Part shown: in pieces, positions 33,017 to 41,067 of the stretch | Layout: every line of letters starts with the position of its first letter | Position numbering within the stretch: the stretch's first letter is position 1 | Source of the DNA: Pyrobaculum sp. 3827-6 | GTDB lineage: Archaea > Thermoproteota > Thermoprotei > Thermoproteales > Thermoproteaceae | Direction of reading: 5' to 3' | Length of the DNA stretch: 64,000 bases | Assembly: GCF_025641885.1 (NCBI RefSeq) | Contig: NZ_JAOTQN010000001.1 | Coordinates: 124,001-188,000 of the forward strand | Translations under genes and position numbers: made by a program | Notes under the pieces: model-generated | The model's input: only the letters and a program-made list of their open reading frames with translations | The model's database searches: none | What the model was told of the DNA's origin: nothing

Positions 33017-35875
33017 GTGTACGCCTTTGTCGATCTGCCGTTTAGCCCCAGCGGGGTGACGCACCTCCTGCGCAGACACAGGACAGTCGGCTTCGAAAAG
33101 GAGCTCAGAGAGCTGGCCGAGGTGCTGAGGACGGTGAAGGAGGGCAACAACAACGTGCTCGCAGTGGTCATCGCGCCTTATGGCTGGGGCAAGAGCGAAT
33201 TGCTAGACGAGCTGGAGACCCTGGCCGAGGGGGAGGGGTTCGACGTGTACAGAACGGCGCTTTCACTAGAGGAGGACTTCGCCATAGAGGTGGCGTCGAA
33301 AAAACGGGACAAGCCTATGCTCGTATTAATAGACGAAGCGGATGAGCTCTCCCGCATCGTAGCTGTTCATAAACTAGGCGCGTTGAGCGACGATAGATTT
33401 GTCAAAGTGGTGCAGAAAGTCGCCACCTACATAAGAGCCCTCCTAGAGCCCAGATCGTACAGATACCTCCTAGGAGAACCAGAGAGGTTTAACAAAGTGG
33501 CTATCGTGGCGGCGCTGACGCCGCAGCTCTACTACACCATACTTAAGAACGTGGTGCCAGATGTCTTTGATCTGACAAGCGGCAGAGTCTACAGAGAGGT
33601 GGTAATAGACACGAGATTTCCGTTTTGGCAATTTGTGGAGCTTGTAAAGCAGAGACTACTCGCATATTCAGACGACGAGAGGATAAGAGAAATAGAGAGA
33701 GGCGAGCTAGACCAGTTGAGCCCCTTCTCTATACATGAGCTGTCGGCGGTGTACCACCTGGCGAAGCGGAGAGGGGAGGCCGCGCCTAGGCCTCTGCTGA
33801 AGCTAATGGCAAGGCTCTTCCAGATAAAGAAAGAGGGGGGGAGGCTGGCGCGCCTCCTAAGAGAAGAGGGGTTTGACCTAGACGTAGACGACGAAATTCT
33901 GGAACTCGCATTCGCCGCAATACCGGTGAAATACAAAAAGCCGTATCTAAAAGAAGTGCACCTCTACAGAATACCCTTCGAGGATAAAGACGCCATGAGT
34001 GTTGCTAGGGAGTACGTCGCGGCGAGAGGCAAGGAACTGGACATAAAGGATCCTAAAAACATATCCTACGAGCCGTACCTGTACTACTCCCTGGTGGAGG
34101 GGGGGAGGCTCTTCCTCTACCTAATCGCCGAAGAGGATCTTGCCCTAGAGAGATATTCACTTGGCAGAGGATACATTGTTTCTGAAGACGTGGCGAAGCT
34201 CGTCGGCTGGGAGGAGGCGCAGGCAATCGCCGCGGTGGCAAAGGAGTACAGCCAGCGGCTGGAGAACCCAATAGCCCTGCTGGAAGAAGCCGAGAGGGCG
34301 CTGTCGCTGGAGGGTATAAGGCTGAGGCGTTGTTGCGGCTACGCGCTGTGGAATAACAACATGGGCCTGCGCGAGGCCTACCTATTCCTGTACATCGACA
34401 GAGAGGAGGAGTTGAGGAAAATCTCCGAAGAGCTCTCAGAAGTGGCGACGCAGGGCGTCTTAAACGGCTACGTAGTCGACTACCTCAACGTCTTTGTCGT
34501 AAGCCGCGTCTTGCTCACCGACACGATACAACAAGCCTTGGCCCCCCTAATGACTGCCTACTGGAAGCGCCACTTCCGCGACCCAGTGTCGAAATTCGCC
34601 ACTGTGGAGATATACGGCGCCGACAAGTACGAGAAGCTGAAACAGGAAATTGTAAAATACGTGATCGACAAGTTGCTGAAGAGAGGGGAAAAGCCACCCG
34701 AGTTTGTAGACGCCGTGAGACTCGGGAGGGAGAAGGCGAGAGAGAACATACTCAAATATACCATAGCGCTGAGGAAGGGCAGGGAGAAGAAGATCGTGGC
34801 GCTTGTAAAAGCCGCCGAGGCGCTGGACGGCGGAGGAGACGTAGAGGGGCTTAGGTCATACCGCGAAATCGAGGAAATTCTACTCTCAGCCTTCGAAGAG
34901 TCGATACATGAGAAAGAACTGAAATCGCTCATAGCAACGCTGTTCCCAGTAAACCTATGGAGAGAGATGAGGGAAGAGGACCTCATTGAGTTAATGAAGC
35001 TAAGAGGCGTCGTGGTGCCGCTTGGCGAGAGGCTGTACAAGTACAGAGACGACCTAGCCAAGAGATACATCTCCGATATCCTGCGCCAGTTAGAAGCTCT
35101 CAGAGAGGTGAGAGTCGAGAAGCCGACCCCGCTGGGGCCTGTGAAACTAGTGAAGAAGATGGACATAGGGGAGTTAAAGACTTCAATAGCAGATAGACAA
35201 GACTATGCCAAGGCCTTGAGAGAAGCTGTGTTGAAACTGCACGAAGCCAGGGAAATGTACGAGAAAGTCAAAGAAGAACTGGAGCGAGAAGCCGAGGAAA
35301 AGGCCAGGCTATTGAGGAGGATATCGACGGTGCTAGACAAGTATCCACAGAGGAGGAAGTTTATAGATCTAGGCAGGCTAGACGAGAATACTATAAGAAG
35401 AGAGGAGTCAATCGTCCAGAAGGCCGAGGAGGCGTTGAAGATCTGGGGCGGCGTTAGGCAGATGGCCAGCGCAGTGGGCTCGCGGCTAGACGTGGAGAGG
35501 GACCTAAAGCTTCTGCTGGAGCTACCGGAGCCCTGGCTTGACGACTACGTGGCGGCTCTTAAGATATACGCCGCCGAGATCGAGAAGAGATACGGCGCGT
35601 TGATGGAGCTGGAGAGGGCTAGAAAAGCCGCCTTGGAGTGGCTAAGGGCTAAGCTCGGGATTGAGGAAGAGGATTTAGACAAGGCCCTGGACATAGCCGC
35701 CGCGAAAACTGGCGTACGTAGAAAGTTGCTAGAGTCAGTGGCCCGCCGGGGGAGAGGCGCCGTACTAGACGTCGACGAGCTGGCGAAGGAGTCGGGTGTT
35801 GAGAAAGAGGAGGTTGAGAGAGACCTAGAAAAGCTCTACAAAGCCCGTGTAATTGAGAAGAAATATGTCGCCTAG
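33017..35875 (+). CDS. Large AAA/STAND-like ATPase, first gene of a NurA operon
   Basis: This 952-aa protein starts at a GTG about 24 nt after CATATAAGA. An opening FEKELRELAEVLRTV precedes Walker A APYGWGKS (53-60) and Walker B LVLIDEADE (102-110), an AAA/ORC-like arrangement. The middle (about 300-640) has no known motif. A coiled-coil-like part follows (LKLHEAREMYEKVKEELERE), and residues about 910-952 read as a winged helix (LDVDELAKESGVEKEEVERDLEKLYKAR). It is not HerA. The next gene starts 11 nt before its stop, and the third is a NurA nuclease, so a DNA-processing motor is inferred. Confidence 0.8.
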   Translation: MYAFVDLPFSPSGVTHLLRRHRTVGFEKELRELAEVLRTVKEGNNNVLAVVIAPYGWGKSELLDELETLAEGEGFDVYRTALSLEEDFAIEVASKKRDKPMLVLIDEADELSRIVAVHKLGALSDDRFVKVVQKVATYIRALLEPRSYRYLLGEPERFNKVAIVAALTPQLYYTILKNVVPDVFDLTSGRVYREVVIDTRFPFWQFVELVKQRLLAYSDDERIREIERGELDQLSPFSIHELSAVYHLAKRRGEAAPRPLLKLMARLFQIKKEGGRLARLLREEGFDLDVDDEILELAFAAIPVKYKKPYLKEVHLYRIPFEDKDAMSVAREYVAARGKELDIKDPKNISYEPYLYYSLVEGGRLFLYLIAEEDLALERYSLGRGYIVSEDVAKLVGWEEAQAIAAVAKEYSQRLENPIALLEEAERALSLEGIRLRRCCGYALWNNNMGLREAYLFLYIDREEELRKISEELSEVATQGVLNGYVVDYLNVFVVSRVLLTDTIQQALAPLMTAYWKRHFRDPVSKFATVEIYGADKYEKLKQEIVKYVIDKLLKRGEKPPEFVDAVRLGREKARENILKYTIALRKGREKKIVALVKAAEALDGGGDVEGLRSYREIEEILLSAFEESIHEKELKSLIATLFPVNLWREMREEDLIELMKLRGVVVPLGERLYKYRDDLAKRYISDILRQLEALREVRVEKPTPLGPVKLVKKMDIGELKTSIADRQDYAKALREAVLKLHEAREMYEKVKEELEREAEEKARLLRRISTVLDKYPQRRKFIDLGRLDENTIRREESIVQKAEEALKIWGGVRQMASAVGSRLDVERDLKLLLELPEPWLDDYVAALKIYAAEIEKRYGALMELERARKAALEWLRAKLGIEEEDLDKALDIAAAKTGVRRKLLESVARRGRGAVLDVDELAKESGVEKEEVERDLEKLYKARVIEKKYVA

Positions 35876-36377
35876 GGTCACAATTTTGAGAGAAGAAGCC
35901 GCCGCGGAGGAGGGAGACGTCATAATAGACGCAAGAGGACAGCCTCAGTTCTTCGACGTAGTAATCCTAGGCGGGAGAGAGCTGAAGTCCATAATAGCCA
36001 TCGGAGTCATCAACGCCGGAGTCCCCATAGGCGTGGGTAAGTATACCAAGAAGCCCGTGGCGGCGGTGATAGGCGAGAAGATATACATCAAGGGGATGCC
36101 CCTCACCCTGTACGCCGAGATGGGGATTCTCGAAAAGGAGTTGGCAGAGGCGCTCAGCAAAACCAGCCACGAGACGGACATATTGCTTCGAAAGCTAAAA
36201 GAAATCGTCGTCGCCGAGAGGCGGCGCCACAAGAGGTCACAAACTCTCTCAATACTAGGACAGTACATAGCAGGCGAAATTAACGAACTCCCCCCACACC
36301 TAGAAGACCTACTGGGGGGGCTGGATAGGGAGTCGATAAGGAAATTATTCGACCGCCTAGTTGAGGAGATTTACTAA
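35865..36377 (+). CDS. Hypothetical middle protein of the ATPase/NurA operon
   Basis: The protein is about 170 aa from the ATG at 35865 (a start four codons upstream is possible). The N-terminal half is beta-rich with short turns (VVILGGRELKSIIAIGVINAG, GKYTKKPVAAVIGEKIYIKG), which reminds me of the HAS-barrel that lets HerA dock to NurA. The C-terminal half is helical and basic (VVAERRRHKRSQTLSILGQYIAG). It overlaps the ATPase by 11 nt and the nuclease by one base. A linking adaptor between ATPase and nuclease is my inference; the family is not recognised. Confidence 0.72.
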   Translation: MSPRVTILREEAAAEEGDVIIDARGQPQFFDVVILGGRELKSIIAIGVINAGVPIGVGKYTKKPVAAVIGEKIYIKGMPLTLYAEMGILEKELAEALSKTSHETDILLRKLKEIVVAERRRHKRSQTLSILGQYIAGEINELPPHLEDLLGGLDRESIRKLFDRLVEEIY

Positions 36378-37126
36378 TGAGAGACCTCCTATCCGCCGTG
36401 CTCAGGCTGGCTGAGTTGGAGACCCCGCCGAGGCCTCTGGAGATACCCAGAGAGCTGAGTGAATTAGTCACTCCATGTGAGGAGGGGGGTAAGCCTATTG
36501 AGTACTACGCGGTAGACTCCGGCTACGTCACGCAGAGGGTGGGGCCGCGGGACGTCTTAATACAGTCAATAGTCGCCATCGGGCGAGACATCAAGAGAAA
36601 ATACATCGTCACTACAGTGACGGGCGACCCCCACGTCGAAGCGCGCATCCGGGAAATACGCTTTGCAGAGTTCATAAACTCAGACATAGTGCTGGTGGAC
36701 GGCCCCCTCACGCCCTATGTAAACACGGCCAGAATCGTGGGGGTATCCAAAGATCCGCGGCTTGCGAGATACGGGCCGAGAATACCTGACGCAGATCTAA
36801 GAGACAAATTCACAAAACTCTCCAGGTACGTGGGGGAGAGGGGGCTCGTAGAAGCTCTGTTAGCCAGAGCCCCCTCAGGCTCGTATCTACCCCCGGTGGA
36901 TCTAGGAGAGCTGGCTGGCACATTTTTCAAATCAGACTGGGTGATATATGTAGAGTTTCCAAAAAGCTATAGGCCGGAGGCCTTGTGCCAGCTATTTAGG
37001 AGGTATCCCATAAGGCTGAGGCTGGCGCATCACTTGGCAAAGGTTAATAGAGAGTATCTAAAAACAGTGAAGATAATGCTGTCAACGGTACTGGGCGCGC
37101 CGCCTCGTTTCAGGGATTTTCTATAA
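36377..37126 (+). CDS. NurA-family 5'-3' nuclease
   Basis: This 249-aa protein carries a NurA-type active-site set: Asp47 (YYAVDSGY), Glu93 (EARIREIRF region, Glu in RIREI), Asp108 (VLVDGPL), a following Lys125 (VSKDP) and a late His pair (AHHLAKVNRE). NurA resects DNA 5' ends in archaeal double-strand-break repair together with HerA and Mre11-Rad50. Here it is shorter than many NurAs and is coupled to a different ATPase by a TAATG overlap. Its C-terminus overlaps the opposite 46-aa gene by 6 nt. Confidence 0.85.
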   Translation: MRDLLSAVLRLAELETPPRPLEIPRELSELVTPCEEGGKPIEYYAVDSGYVTQRVGPRDVLIQSIVAIGRDIKRKYIVTTVTGDPHVEARIREIRFAEFINSDIVLVDGPLTPYVNTARIVGVSKDPRLARYGPRIPDADLRDKFTKLSRYVGERGLVEALLARAPSGSYLPPVDLGELAGTFFKSDWVIYVEFPKSYRPEALCQLFRRYPIRLRLAHHLAKVNREYLKTVKIMLSTVLGAPPRFRDFL

Positions 37127-37261
37127 CCCTTTATATACATATATAAGTTGTGCAAGAGCCATGTTAATACAATCGTCAAGAGAGTCGAGGTTATACCTCT
37201 TGCATATCTTATATAGATGTTCTAATTCCTCCTCCGAGAGAGGAATTACTACCTGTTCCAT
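37121..37261 (-). CDS. Small ribbon-helix-helix protein (46 aa)
   Basis: An ATG at 37261 opens a 46-codon frame ending in TAG at 37121-37123. The product has the whole RHH pattern: strand EQVVIPL, helix SEEELEHLYKICKRYN, and helix SLDDCINMALAQLIYVY. RHH proteins bind DNA as dimers and include many antitoxins and repressors. GGTATATAAC (37281-37290, minus strand) lies about 21 nt upstream, so the start is leaderless. No toxin gene is adjacent. It faces the end of the NurA operon and is divergent from the aminotransferase. Confidence 0.68.
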   Translation of the reverse strand: MEQVVIPLSEEELEHLYKICKRYNLDSLDDCINMALAQLIYVYKGL

Positions 37262-37280
37262 ATCCAAGTGTATGGCCCTG

Positions 37281-37290
37281 GTTATATACC
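37281..37290 (-). promoter_or_regulatory. TATA box of the RHH gene
   Basis: GGTATATAAC on the minus strand is 20-21 nt before the ATG at 37261. The opposite strand has a separate ACATATATATAC element (37315-37326) about 21 nt before the aminotransferase ATG at 37347, so the two genes are divergently controlled from one short gap. Confidence 0.6.
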
Positions 37291-37346
37291 CCCTTTACAA
37301 AAAACGTACACGTAAACATATATATACAATCCATCCGACGGACATA

Positions 37347-38528
37347 ATGCGAGGGCTTTCTCCCAGAATCTCGGCTCTTAGAGAGTCGCCCACCCGCAAA
37401 ATTGACGAACTACGTGAAAAACTTAGGAGAGAGAACAGAGACGTAATTCTACTCTCAACAGGCCAGCCATCTATCCCACCCCCCCGCGAGGTGAGGGAGG
37501 CCCTCGGGGAACTACTCAAGACAGAGTCGATGGAGCTGTATGGGTACACGCCAAGCCAAGGTATTTATGAAGTAAGGCAGGCGGTATCAGAGGATTTGTG
37601 GAGACTAGGCGGCCTAGAGGTGCCCCCAGAGCAGATAGTCCTAACAGCCGGGGGCCAGGCCGCCATGTTTTCCACACTGGCGACGTTAATAGAGCCGGGA
37701 GACGAAGTCGTGGTGACAGACCCCACGTATTTCGGCTATAGACCGCTGTTGGAGTACTTCGGCGCAGTTATAAAACCCGTAGTCACGTCGCTGGAGGACG
37801 GTTTTCAACCAGACCCCGAGATTTTGAAAGGTGTAGTTAGCAGAAAGACAAAGGCCATGATACTAGTAAGCCCCGACAACCCCACTGGGAGGACTCTGAG
37901 AGAGGACGTGGCCAAGGCCGTGGCCGACCTCGCCGTTGACTACGACTTCTGGCTAATAACCGACGAGGCCTACAAAACACTGATCTACGAGGGGAGCCAC
38001 GTATATCTCTACAAAATGGCGCCAGAGCGCACGATTTCAATCAATACCTTTTCTAAGGACCCGGCCATCCCCGGGTGGCGTCTTGGCTACGTATACGGGC
38101 CGCCGGAGGTGATACCCAGAATCAAGCTGGTCAACGAGGAAATGGTCTACTGCCCCCCGTCGTTCGCCCAGAGGCTCGTGGCCATATACCTCCGCTCCGA
38201 GTCTAGGACGAGGTATATAAGGGAGGTGGTGGAGATATACCGCCAGAAAAGAGACGTCGCCGTGGCGGCGTTGAGGAGGTACGTGCCAGAGGCGAGGTTT
38301 GTGGTGCCGTCGGGGTCCATGTTCGTATTTGCAGACCTCTCGCGGTACATAAGCGACGGGGAGATCTTCTCGAGAGAGTTGCTGGAGAGGTACGGAGTTG
38401 CGGTGGTCCCCGGCTCCTACTTCAGCAATGTGTACAAAGCCGCTGTACGTATTTCGTTTGTGACGGAGACGCCGCAGAGGATCGAGGAGGGGATTAGGAG
38501 GATCGGCGAGGCGCTTAGAGCCACGTGA
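37347..38528 (+). CDS. PLP-dependent aminotransferase, class I/II
   Basis: The product is 393 aa from the ATG at 37347; the upstream open part overlaps the RHH gene's promoter and is not protein-like. It is an aspartate-aminotransferase-fold enzyme: LSTGQPSIPPP, TAGGQAAMFS, DNPTGRT (PLP-binding Asn) and the Schiff-base lysine in NTFSKDPAIPGWRLGY. The C-terminal arginine lies in VRISFVTE. Substrate cannot be told; AspC-like or broad-range. It overlaps the NUDIX start by 4 nt (GTGA). Confidence 0.92.
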   Translation: MRGLSPRISALRESPTRKIDELREKLRRENRDVILLSTGQPSIPPPREVREALGELLKTESMELYGYTPSQGIYEVRQAVSEDLWRLGGLEVPPEQIVLTAGGQAAMFSTLATLIEPGDEVVVTDPTYFGYRPLLEYFGAVIKPVVTSLEDGFQPDPEILKGVVSRKTKAMILVSPDNPTGRTLREDVAKAVADLAVDYDFWLITDEAYKTLIYEGSHVYLYKMAPERTISINTFSKDPAIPGWRLGYVYGPPEVIPRIKLVNEEMVYCPPSFAQRLVAIYLRSESRTRYIREVVEIYRQKRDVAVAALRRYVPEARFVVPSGSMFVFADLSRYISDGEIFSRELLERYGVAVVPGSYFSNVYKAAVRISFVTETPQRIEEGIRRIGEALRAT

Positions 38529-39031
38529 TACTTGTAGAGACGCTTCTGTACCTGCTCAGAGGCGGGGAGGTCCTTCTGATTCTAAAAAAGCGGGGACTCG
38601 GGGCGGGCCTCTACAACGGCGTAGGCGGCAAGGTGAAGCCGGGAGAGACGCCGGAGGAGGCCGCCGTGAGGGAGGCCGTGGAGGAGATCGGCGTGAAACC
38701 ATTGCAACTGAATTGGGGCGGCCTTCTTGAGTTTTGGAATTTTGTAGACGGCGGCGTTGAGTCCGTCCACTACGTCCACGTGTTTACGTCGAATAGCTAC
38801 GTGGGGGAGCCGCGGGAAAGCGAGGAGGCCATCCCCCAGTGGTTTAGGAGGGAGGAGGTGCCTTACGACAAGATGTGGGAAGACGACCGCTACTGGCTTC
38901 CTATTGTGCTGGGAGGAGGGCGGATCTACGGGAAGTTCGAGTTTCAAAAATGGAAGTTGGTAAAGTGGTATCTCTACCTACTTGAGGAGGCTAGCCAGCC
39001 TCTCCTTGATCTGGTTAAGCTCGGCACGTAG
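38525..39031 (+). CDS. NUDIX hydrolase (MutT-like)
   Basis: This 168-aa protein has a complete Nudix box from Gly35 (GKVKPGETPEEAAVREAVEE, then IGV) with the metal-binding REAVEE. The preceding LYNGVGG is typical of ADP-sugar/8-oxo-dGTP type NUDIX enzymes; the length and the N-terminal VETLLYLLRGGEVLLIL fit MutT-like clean-up hydrolases. GTG start coupled to the aminotransferase. The last 54 nt overlap the opposite gene, the longest convergent overlap in the window. Confidence 0.9.
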   Translation: MILVETLLYLLRGGEVLLILKKRGLGAGLYNGVGGKVKPGETPEEAAVREAVEEIGVKPLQLNWGGLLEFWNFVDGGVESVHYVHVFTSNSYVGEPRESEEAIPQWFRREEVPYDKMWEDDRYWLPIVLGGGRIYGKFEFQKWKLVKWYLYLLEEASQPLLDLVKLGT

Positions 39032-39541
39032 CCTCTCCACCTCCTGCCTCAGCCTCTCGTTTTCCTCAGCAAGATCTTTACACTCCCTCGGCGCCGCGAC
39101 TTGTTGACACCTGTCGCTTCTGACCCAGTAGTAGAGCTCCGTCTTGTCTCTCCGCCACCGGAGCTCCCCAGTGGAGGGATCTAGCTCTATTTCGGTTATT
39201 ACCATGAATATGTCGCCTTTGTCCAAGCCGTGTCTAGGCGCCTGTTCGTTGAAAAACCACTCTTTCATCTCGTCGAAGATCTCTCTGCTGGTTCTCCTAA
39301 ACTCCTCAGAATCCCTAATCTTGTTAAAAATCTCCTCCCCCTGGGGCCCGAACTTCTCCCTAAGGGAGCCCGCCACTGCGCCAAACAGTAGCCTAAAGAA
39401 GTCGGGCCTCCCCCCGGCGCCGTATCTTCCGAATAGCCTCCCCGCCGAGGTCTTCCCCGTATTCCACCTGATGACGAGGATCTGCTTACCCGCCCTCTCC
39501 TCCACGTGGACCCTCTCTACCGTCCTCTCCTCCTCAGCCAT
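38978..39541 (-). CDS. Hypothetical protein with C-terminal coiled coil
   Basis: This 187-aa protein has an N-terminal beta part (VERVHVEERAGKQILVIRWN), a middle rich in aromatic and charged residues (EEFRRTSREIFDEMKEWFF) and a C-terminal leucine/glutamate coiled coil (LAEENERLRQEVERLRAEL). Family not recognised. It is divergent from the radical SAM gene at 39586 and overlaps the NUDIX 3' end by 54 nt. The coiled coil suggests dimerisation. Confidence 0.65.
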   Translation of the reverse strand: MAEEERTVERVHVEERAGKQILVIRWNTGKTSAGRLFGRYGAGGRPDFFRLLFGAVAGSLREKFGPQGEEIFNKIRDSEEFRRTSREIFDEMKEWFFNEQAPRHGLDKGDIFMVITEIELDPSTGELRWRRDKTELYYWVRSDRCQQVAAPRECKDLAEENERLRQEVERLRAELNQIKERLASLLK

Positions 39542-39585
39542 GTATACAAACTTACAGTTTTTAAATAAAGATCCGCGCCCCGTAC

Positions 39586-40485
39586 GTGTATTACAACATG
39601 GTGTTTAGAGGGGGCCTCGCAAGGGGGTGCGAGCTGTGCCTCCTGGGCGCCAAAAGCGTAATATTTATCACAGGCCTCTGTCCCCTTAGCTGTTTCTACT
39701 GTCCTGTGAGCGCCGAGAGGTTCGGCCGCGACGTTATTTATGTAAACGACGTGCCGGTACAGAGGCTGGAAGATATACCCAAAATCGTCGCAGAGTACGC
39801 CTCCGACGGCGCCGCCGTGACCGGGGGGGATCCCTCGGTGGTGGCCGAGAGAGTCAAGGCCGTGGCGGACATCTTGAAGAAAGAATTCGGCGACGGCTTC
39901 CACATACACATGTACACCCACATCCTCAACCTAAACAGCAAAAGAGTCGGCATCTTGGCGTCCAGCCGGGTGGACGAGGTTAGGATACACATAACGTCGA
40001 GGGGGCAGGCGGCTGGGAGGGAGAAGTATCTAAAGGCCCTTGTTGCGGCTGGAAAAACCCTCGGCGCCGAGGTGCCGGCCCTTCCGGGATATGAAAAAGA
40101 AATCGCCGATGCCGTCAACGCCTTGGCGCCCTACATAAGCTTCGTAAACATCAACGAGCTAGACGTCTCTGAAAGCAACGTGGAAAGGCTGAGGGCCGCG
40201 GGGTACAGAGTGGAGGGCCTCAACGTGGCTGGGAGCCTAGAGGCGGCGAGGAAGATAGCCGAGATGGTGGCTGTGCCGGCCCACATATGCACAAGCCGCT
40301 CGAAAGACATTGTGCAGATTGGGTCACGCCTATTTAGACACGCCATGGCCACGGCCGCGCCTAATGAATACGTACGCGACGACGGAGCCGTGTACTACGA
40401 CGAGGGGGGAGCACACCCGAGAAGCCTAAAGGCGAGCAACATAAAGATAAGGCTGACGGTAGGCACGAAAAAACTCGAGATATAG
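39586..40485 (+). CDS. Radical SAM protein (COG2108-like)
   Basis: This 299-aa protein has the radical SAM cluster motif CPLSCFYC and an extra cysteine pair (CELC) 14 residues before it. AVTGGDPSVVAERV marks the SAM-binding GGE-like motif, here GGD. The pattern matches the uncharacterised archaeal COG2108 group. I place the start at the GTG 39586, about 22 nt from TTTTTAAATAAAG (39558-39570); the ATG at 39598 is an alternative that would leave a short leader. Function unknown. Confidence 0.82.
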   Translation: MYYNMVFRGGLARGCELCLLGAKSVIFITGLCPLSCFYCPVSAERFGRDVIYVNDVPVQRLEDIPKIVAEYASDGAAVTGGDPSVVAERVKAVADILKKEFGDGFHIHMYTHILNLNSKRVGILASSRVDEVRIHITSRGQAAGREKYLKALVAAGKTLGAEVPALPGYEKEIADAVNALAPYISFVNINELDVSESNVERLRAAGYRVEGLNVAGSLEAARKIAEMVAVPAHICTSRSKDIVQIGSRLFRHAMATAAPNEYVRDDGAVYYDEGGAHPRSLKASNIKIRLTVGTKKLEI

Positions 40486-40510
40486 TTGCTTATTAAGATG
40501 TTAAATAGAC

Positions 40511-40816
40511 ATGAAGATACTCACAGCCCTCCTCATCCTAACGCCCATCGTAATAGCCGCCACGAACGCCACAGACCCCTTCGCCAAGATAAACCAGACA
40601 ATAGAGAGCATACTCTCATCAATAGACAGCTTTCTACAAAATCTCAAAAACATACTAAAGACACACATAATCTCCATCTCAAAAACACTATCAGTAATCC
40701 TCGGACTCGTCGGAGCCCTCCTCTACTTTTCAGGCCTAAATAAATACGGCGGACGCGGCATGATAATAGGCGCCCTACTGCTATACCTCCTATCAGAATT
40801 CGTAAGCACACTCTAG
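40511..40816 (+). CDS. Small two-helix membrane protein, possible TedC/CedA1-type pilin
   Basis: This 101-aa protein has a signal peptide (KILTALLILTPIVIAATNA), a helical stretch with two sequons (NAT, NQT), then two hydrophobic helices (ISKTLSVILGLVGALLYFSG and MIIGALLLYLLSEFVSTL) joined by the basic turn LNKYGGRG. That hairpin with a positive loop is the VirB2/TraA-type pilin layout, which also describes the archaeal DNA-import pilins CedA1 and TedC. No other import gene is adjacent. TATTAAG about 20 nt upstream could be its TATA. The pilin call is inference. Confidence 0.5.
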   Translation: MKILTALLILTPIVIAATNATDPFAKINQTIESILSSIDSFLQNLKNILKTHIISISKTLSVILGLVGALLYFSGLNKYGGRGMIIGALLLYLLSEFVSTL

Positions 40817-41036
40817 AAACCCCAGCCACCCTCCGGCCCCAACGCCAAGACACATACACAGACGCCCCGCCAGCCTCAACAACACACCACAAAAGCAATA
40901 CCGCGATGCCCTCAGACGCCTTAACCTCGCTCCCGCCTCATTGCGACAAGAAATTGCAAACTTAGAAGCGCCCTTGAGCCCACCTACGGTCTGCGAAGCG
41001 CCTCGCCCACCACACCGCACCTATCCACAGCAGAGA
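40817..41036. other. Gap with no gene seen
   Basis: This 220-nt stretch between the small membrane protein and the tRNA-Ala promoter is C/A-rich on the plus strand and has no frame that looks like protein. I see no repeat or strong hairpin. The last part (about 40985-41036) contains the word GTCTGCGAA, which also occurs upstream of the tRNA-Arg promoter near 2984; its meaning is unknown. Confidence 0.4.
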
Positions 41037-41067
41037 AAAGCTTAAAAACGTGTACCATATATGTAAA
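41037..41067 (+). promoter_or_regulatory. tRNA-Ala promoter (BRE/TATA)
   Basis: AAGCTTAAAAACGTGTACCA lies just before the tRNA. It matches the tRNA-Arg promoter (AAACTTAAAAACATGTATAA) at most positions, including GTAAAG at the initiation region. Shared bases outside the TATA core argue for a conserved tRNA promoter rather than chance. Confidence 0.7.

Noticed and set aside
34558-35166. A 202-aa frame on the minus strand inside the large ATPase.
   Set aside because: Ser/Phe/Ile-rich shadow of a lysine/glutamate-rich gene; no motif or promoter. The plus-strand gene has Walker motifs.
40486-40743. A basic 85-aa frame overlapping the small membrane protein in another frame.
   Set aside because: Its His/Lys/Arg/Pro-rich composition comes from the opposite reading of the membrane gene; the 40511 frame has a signal peptide and helices.
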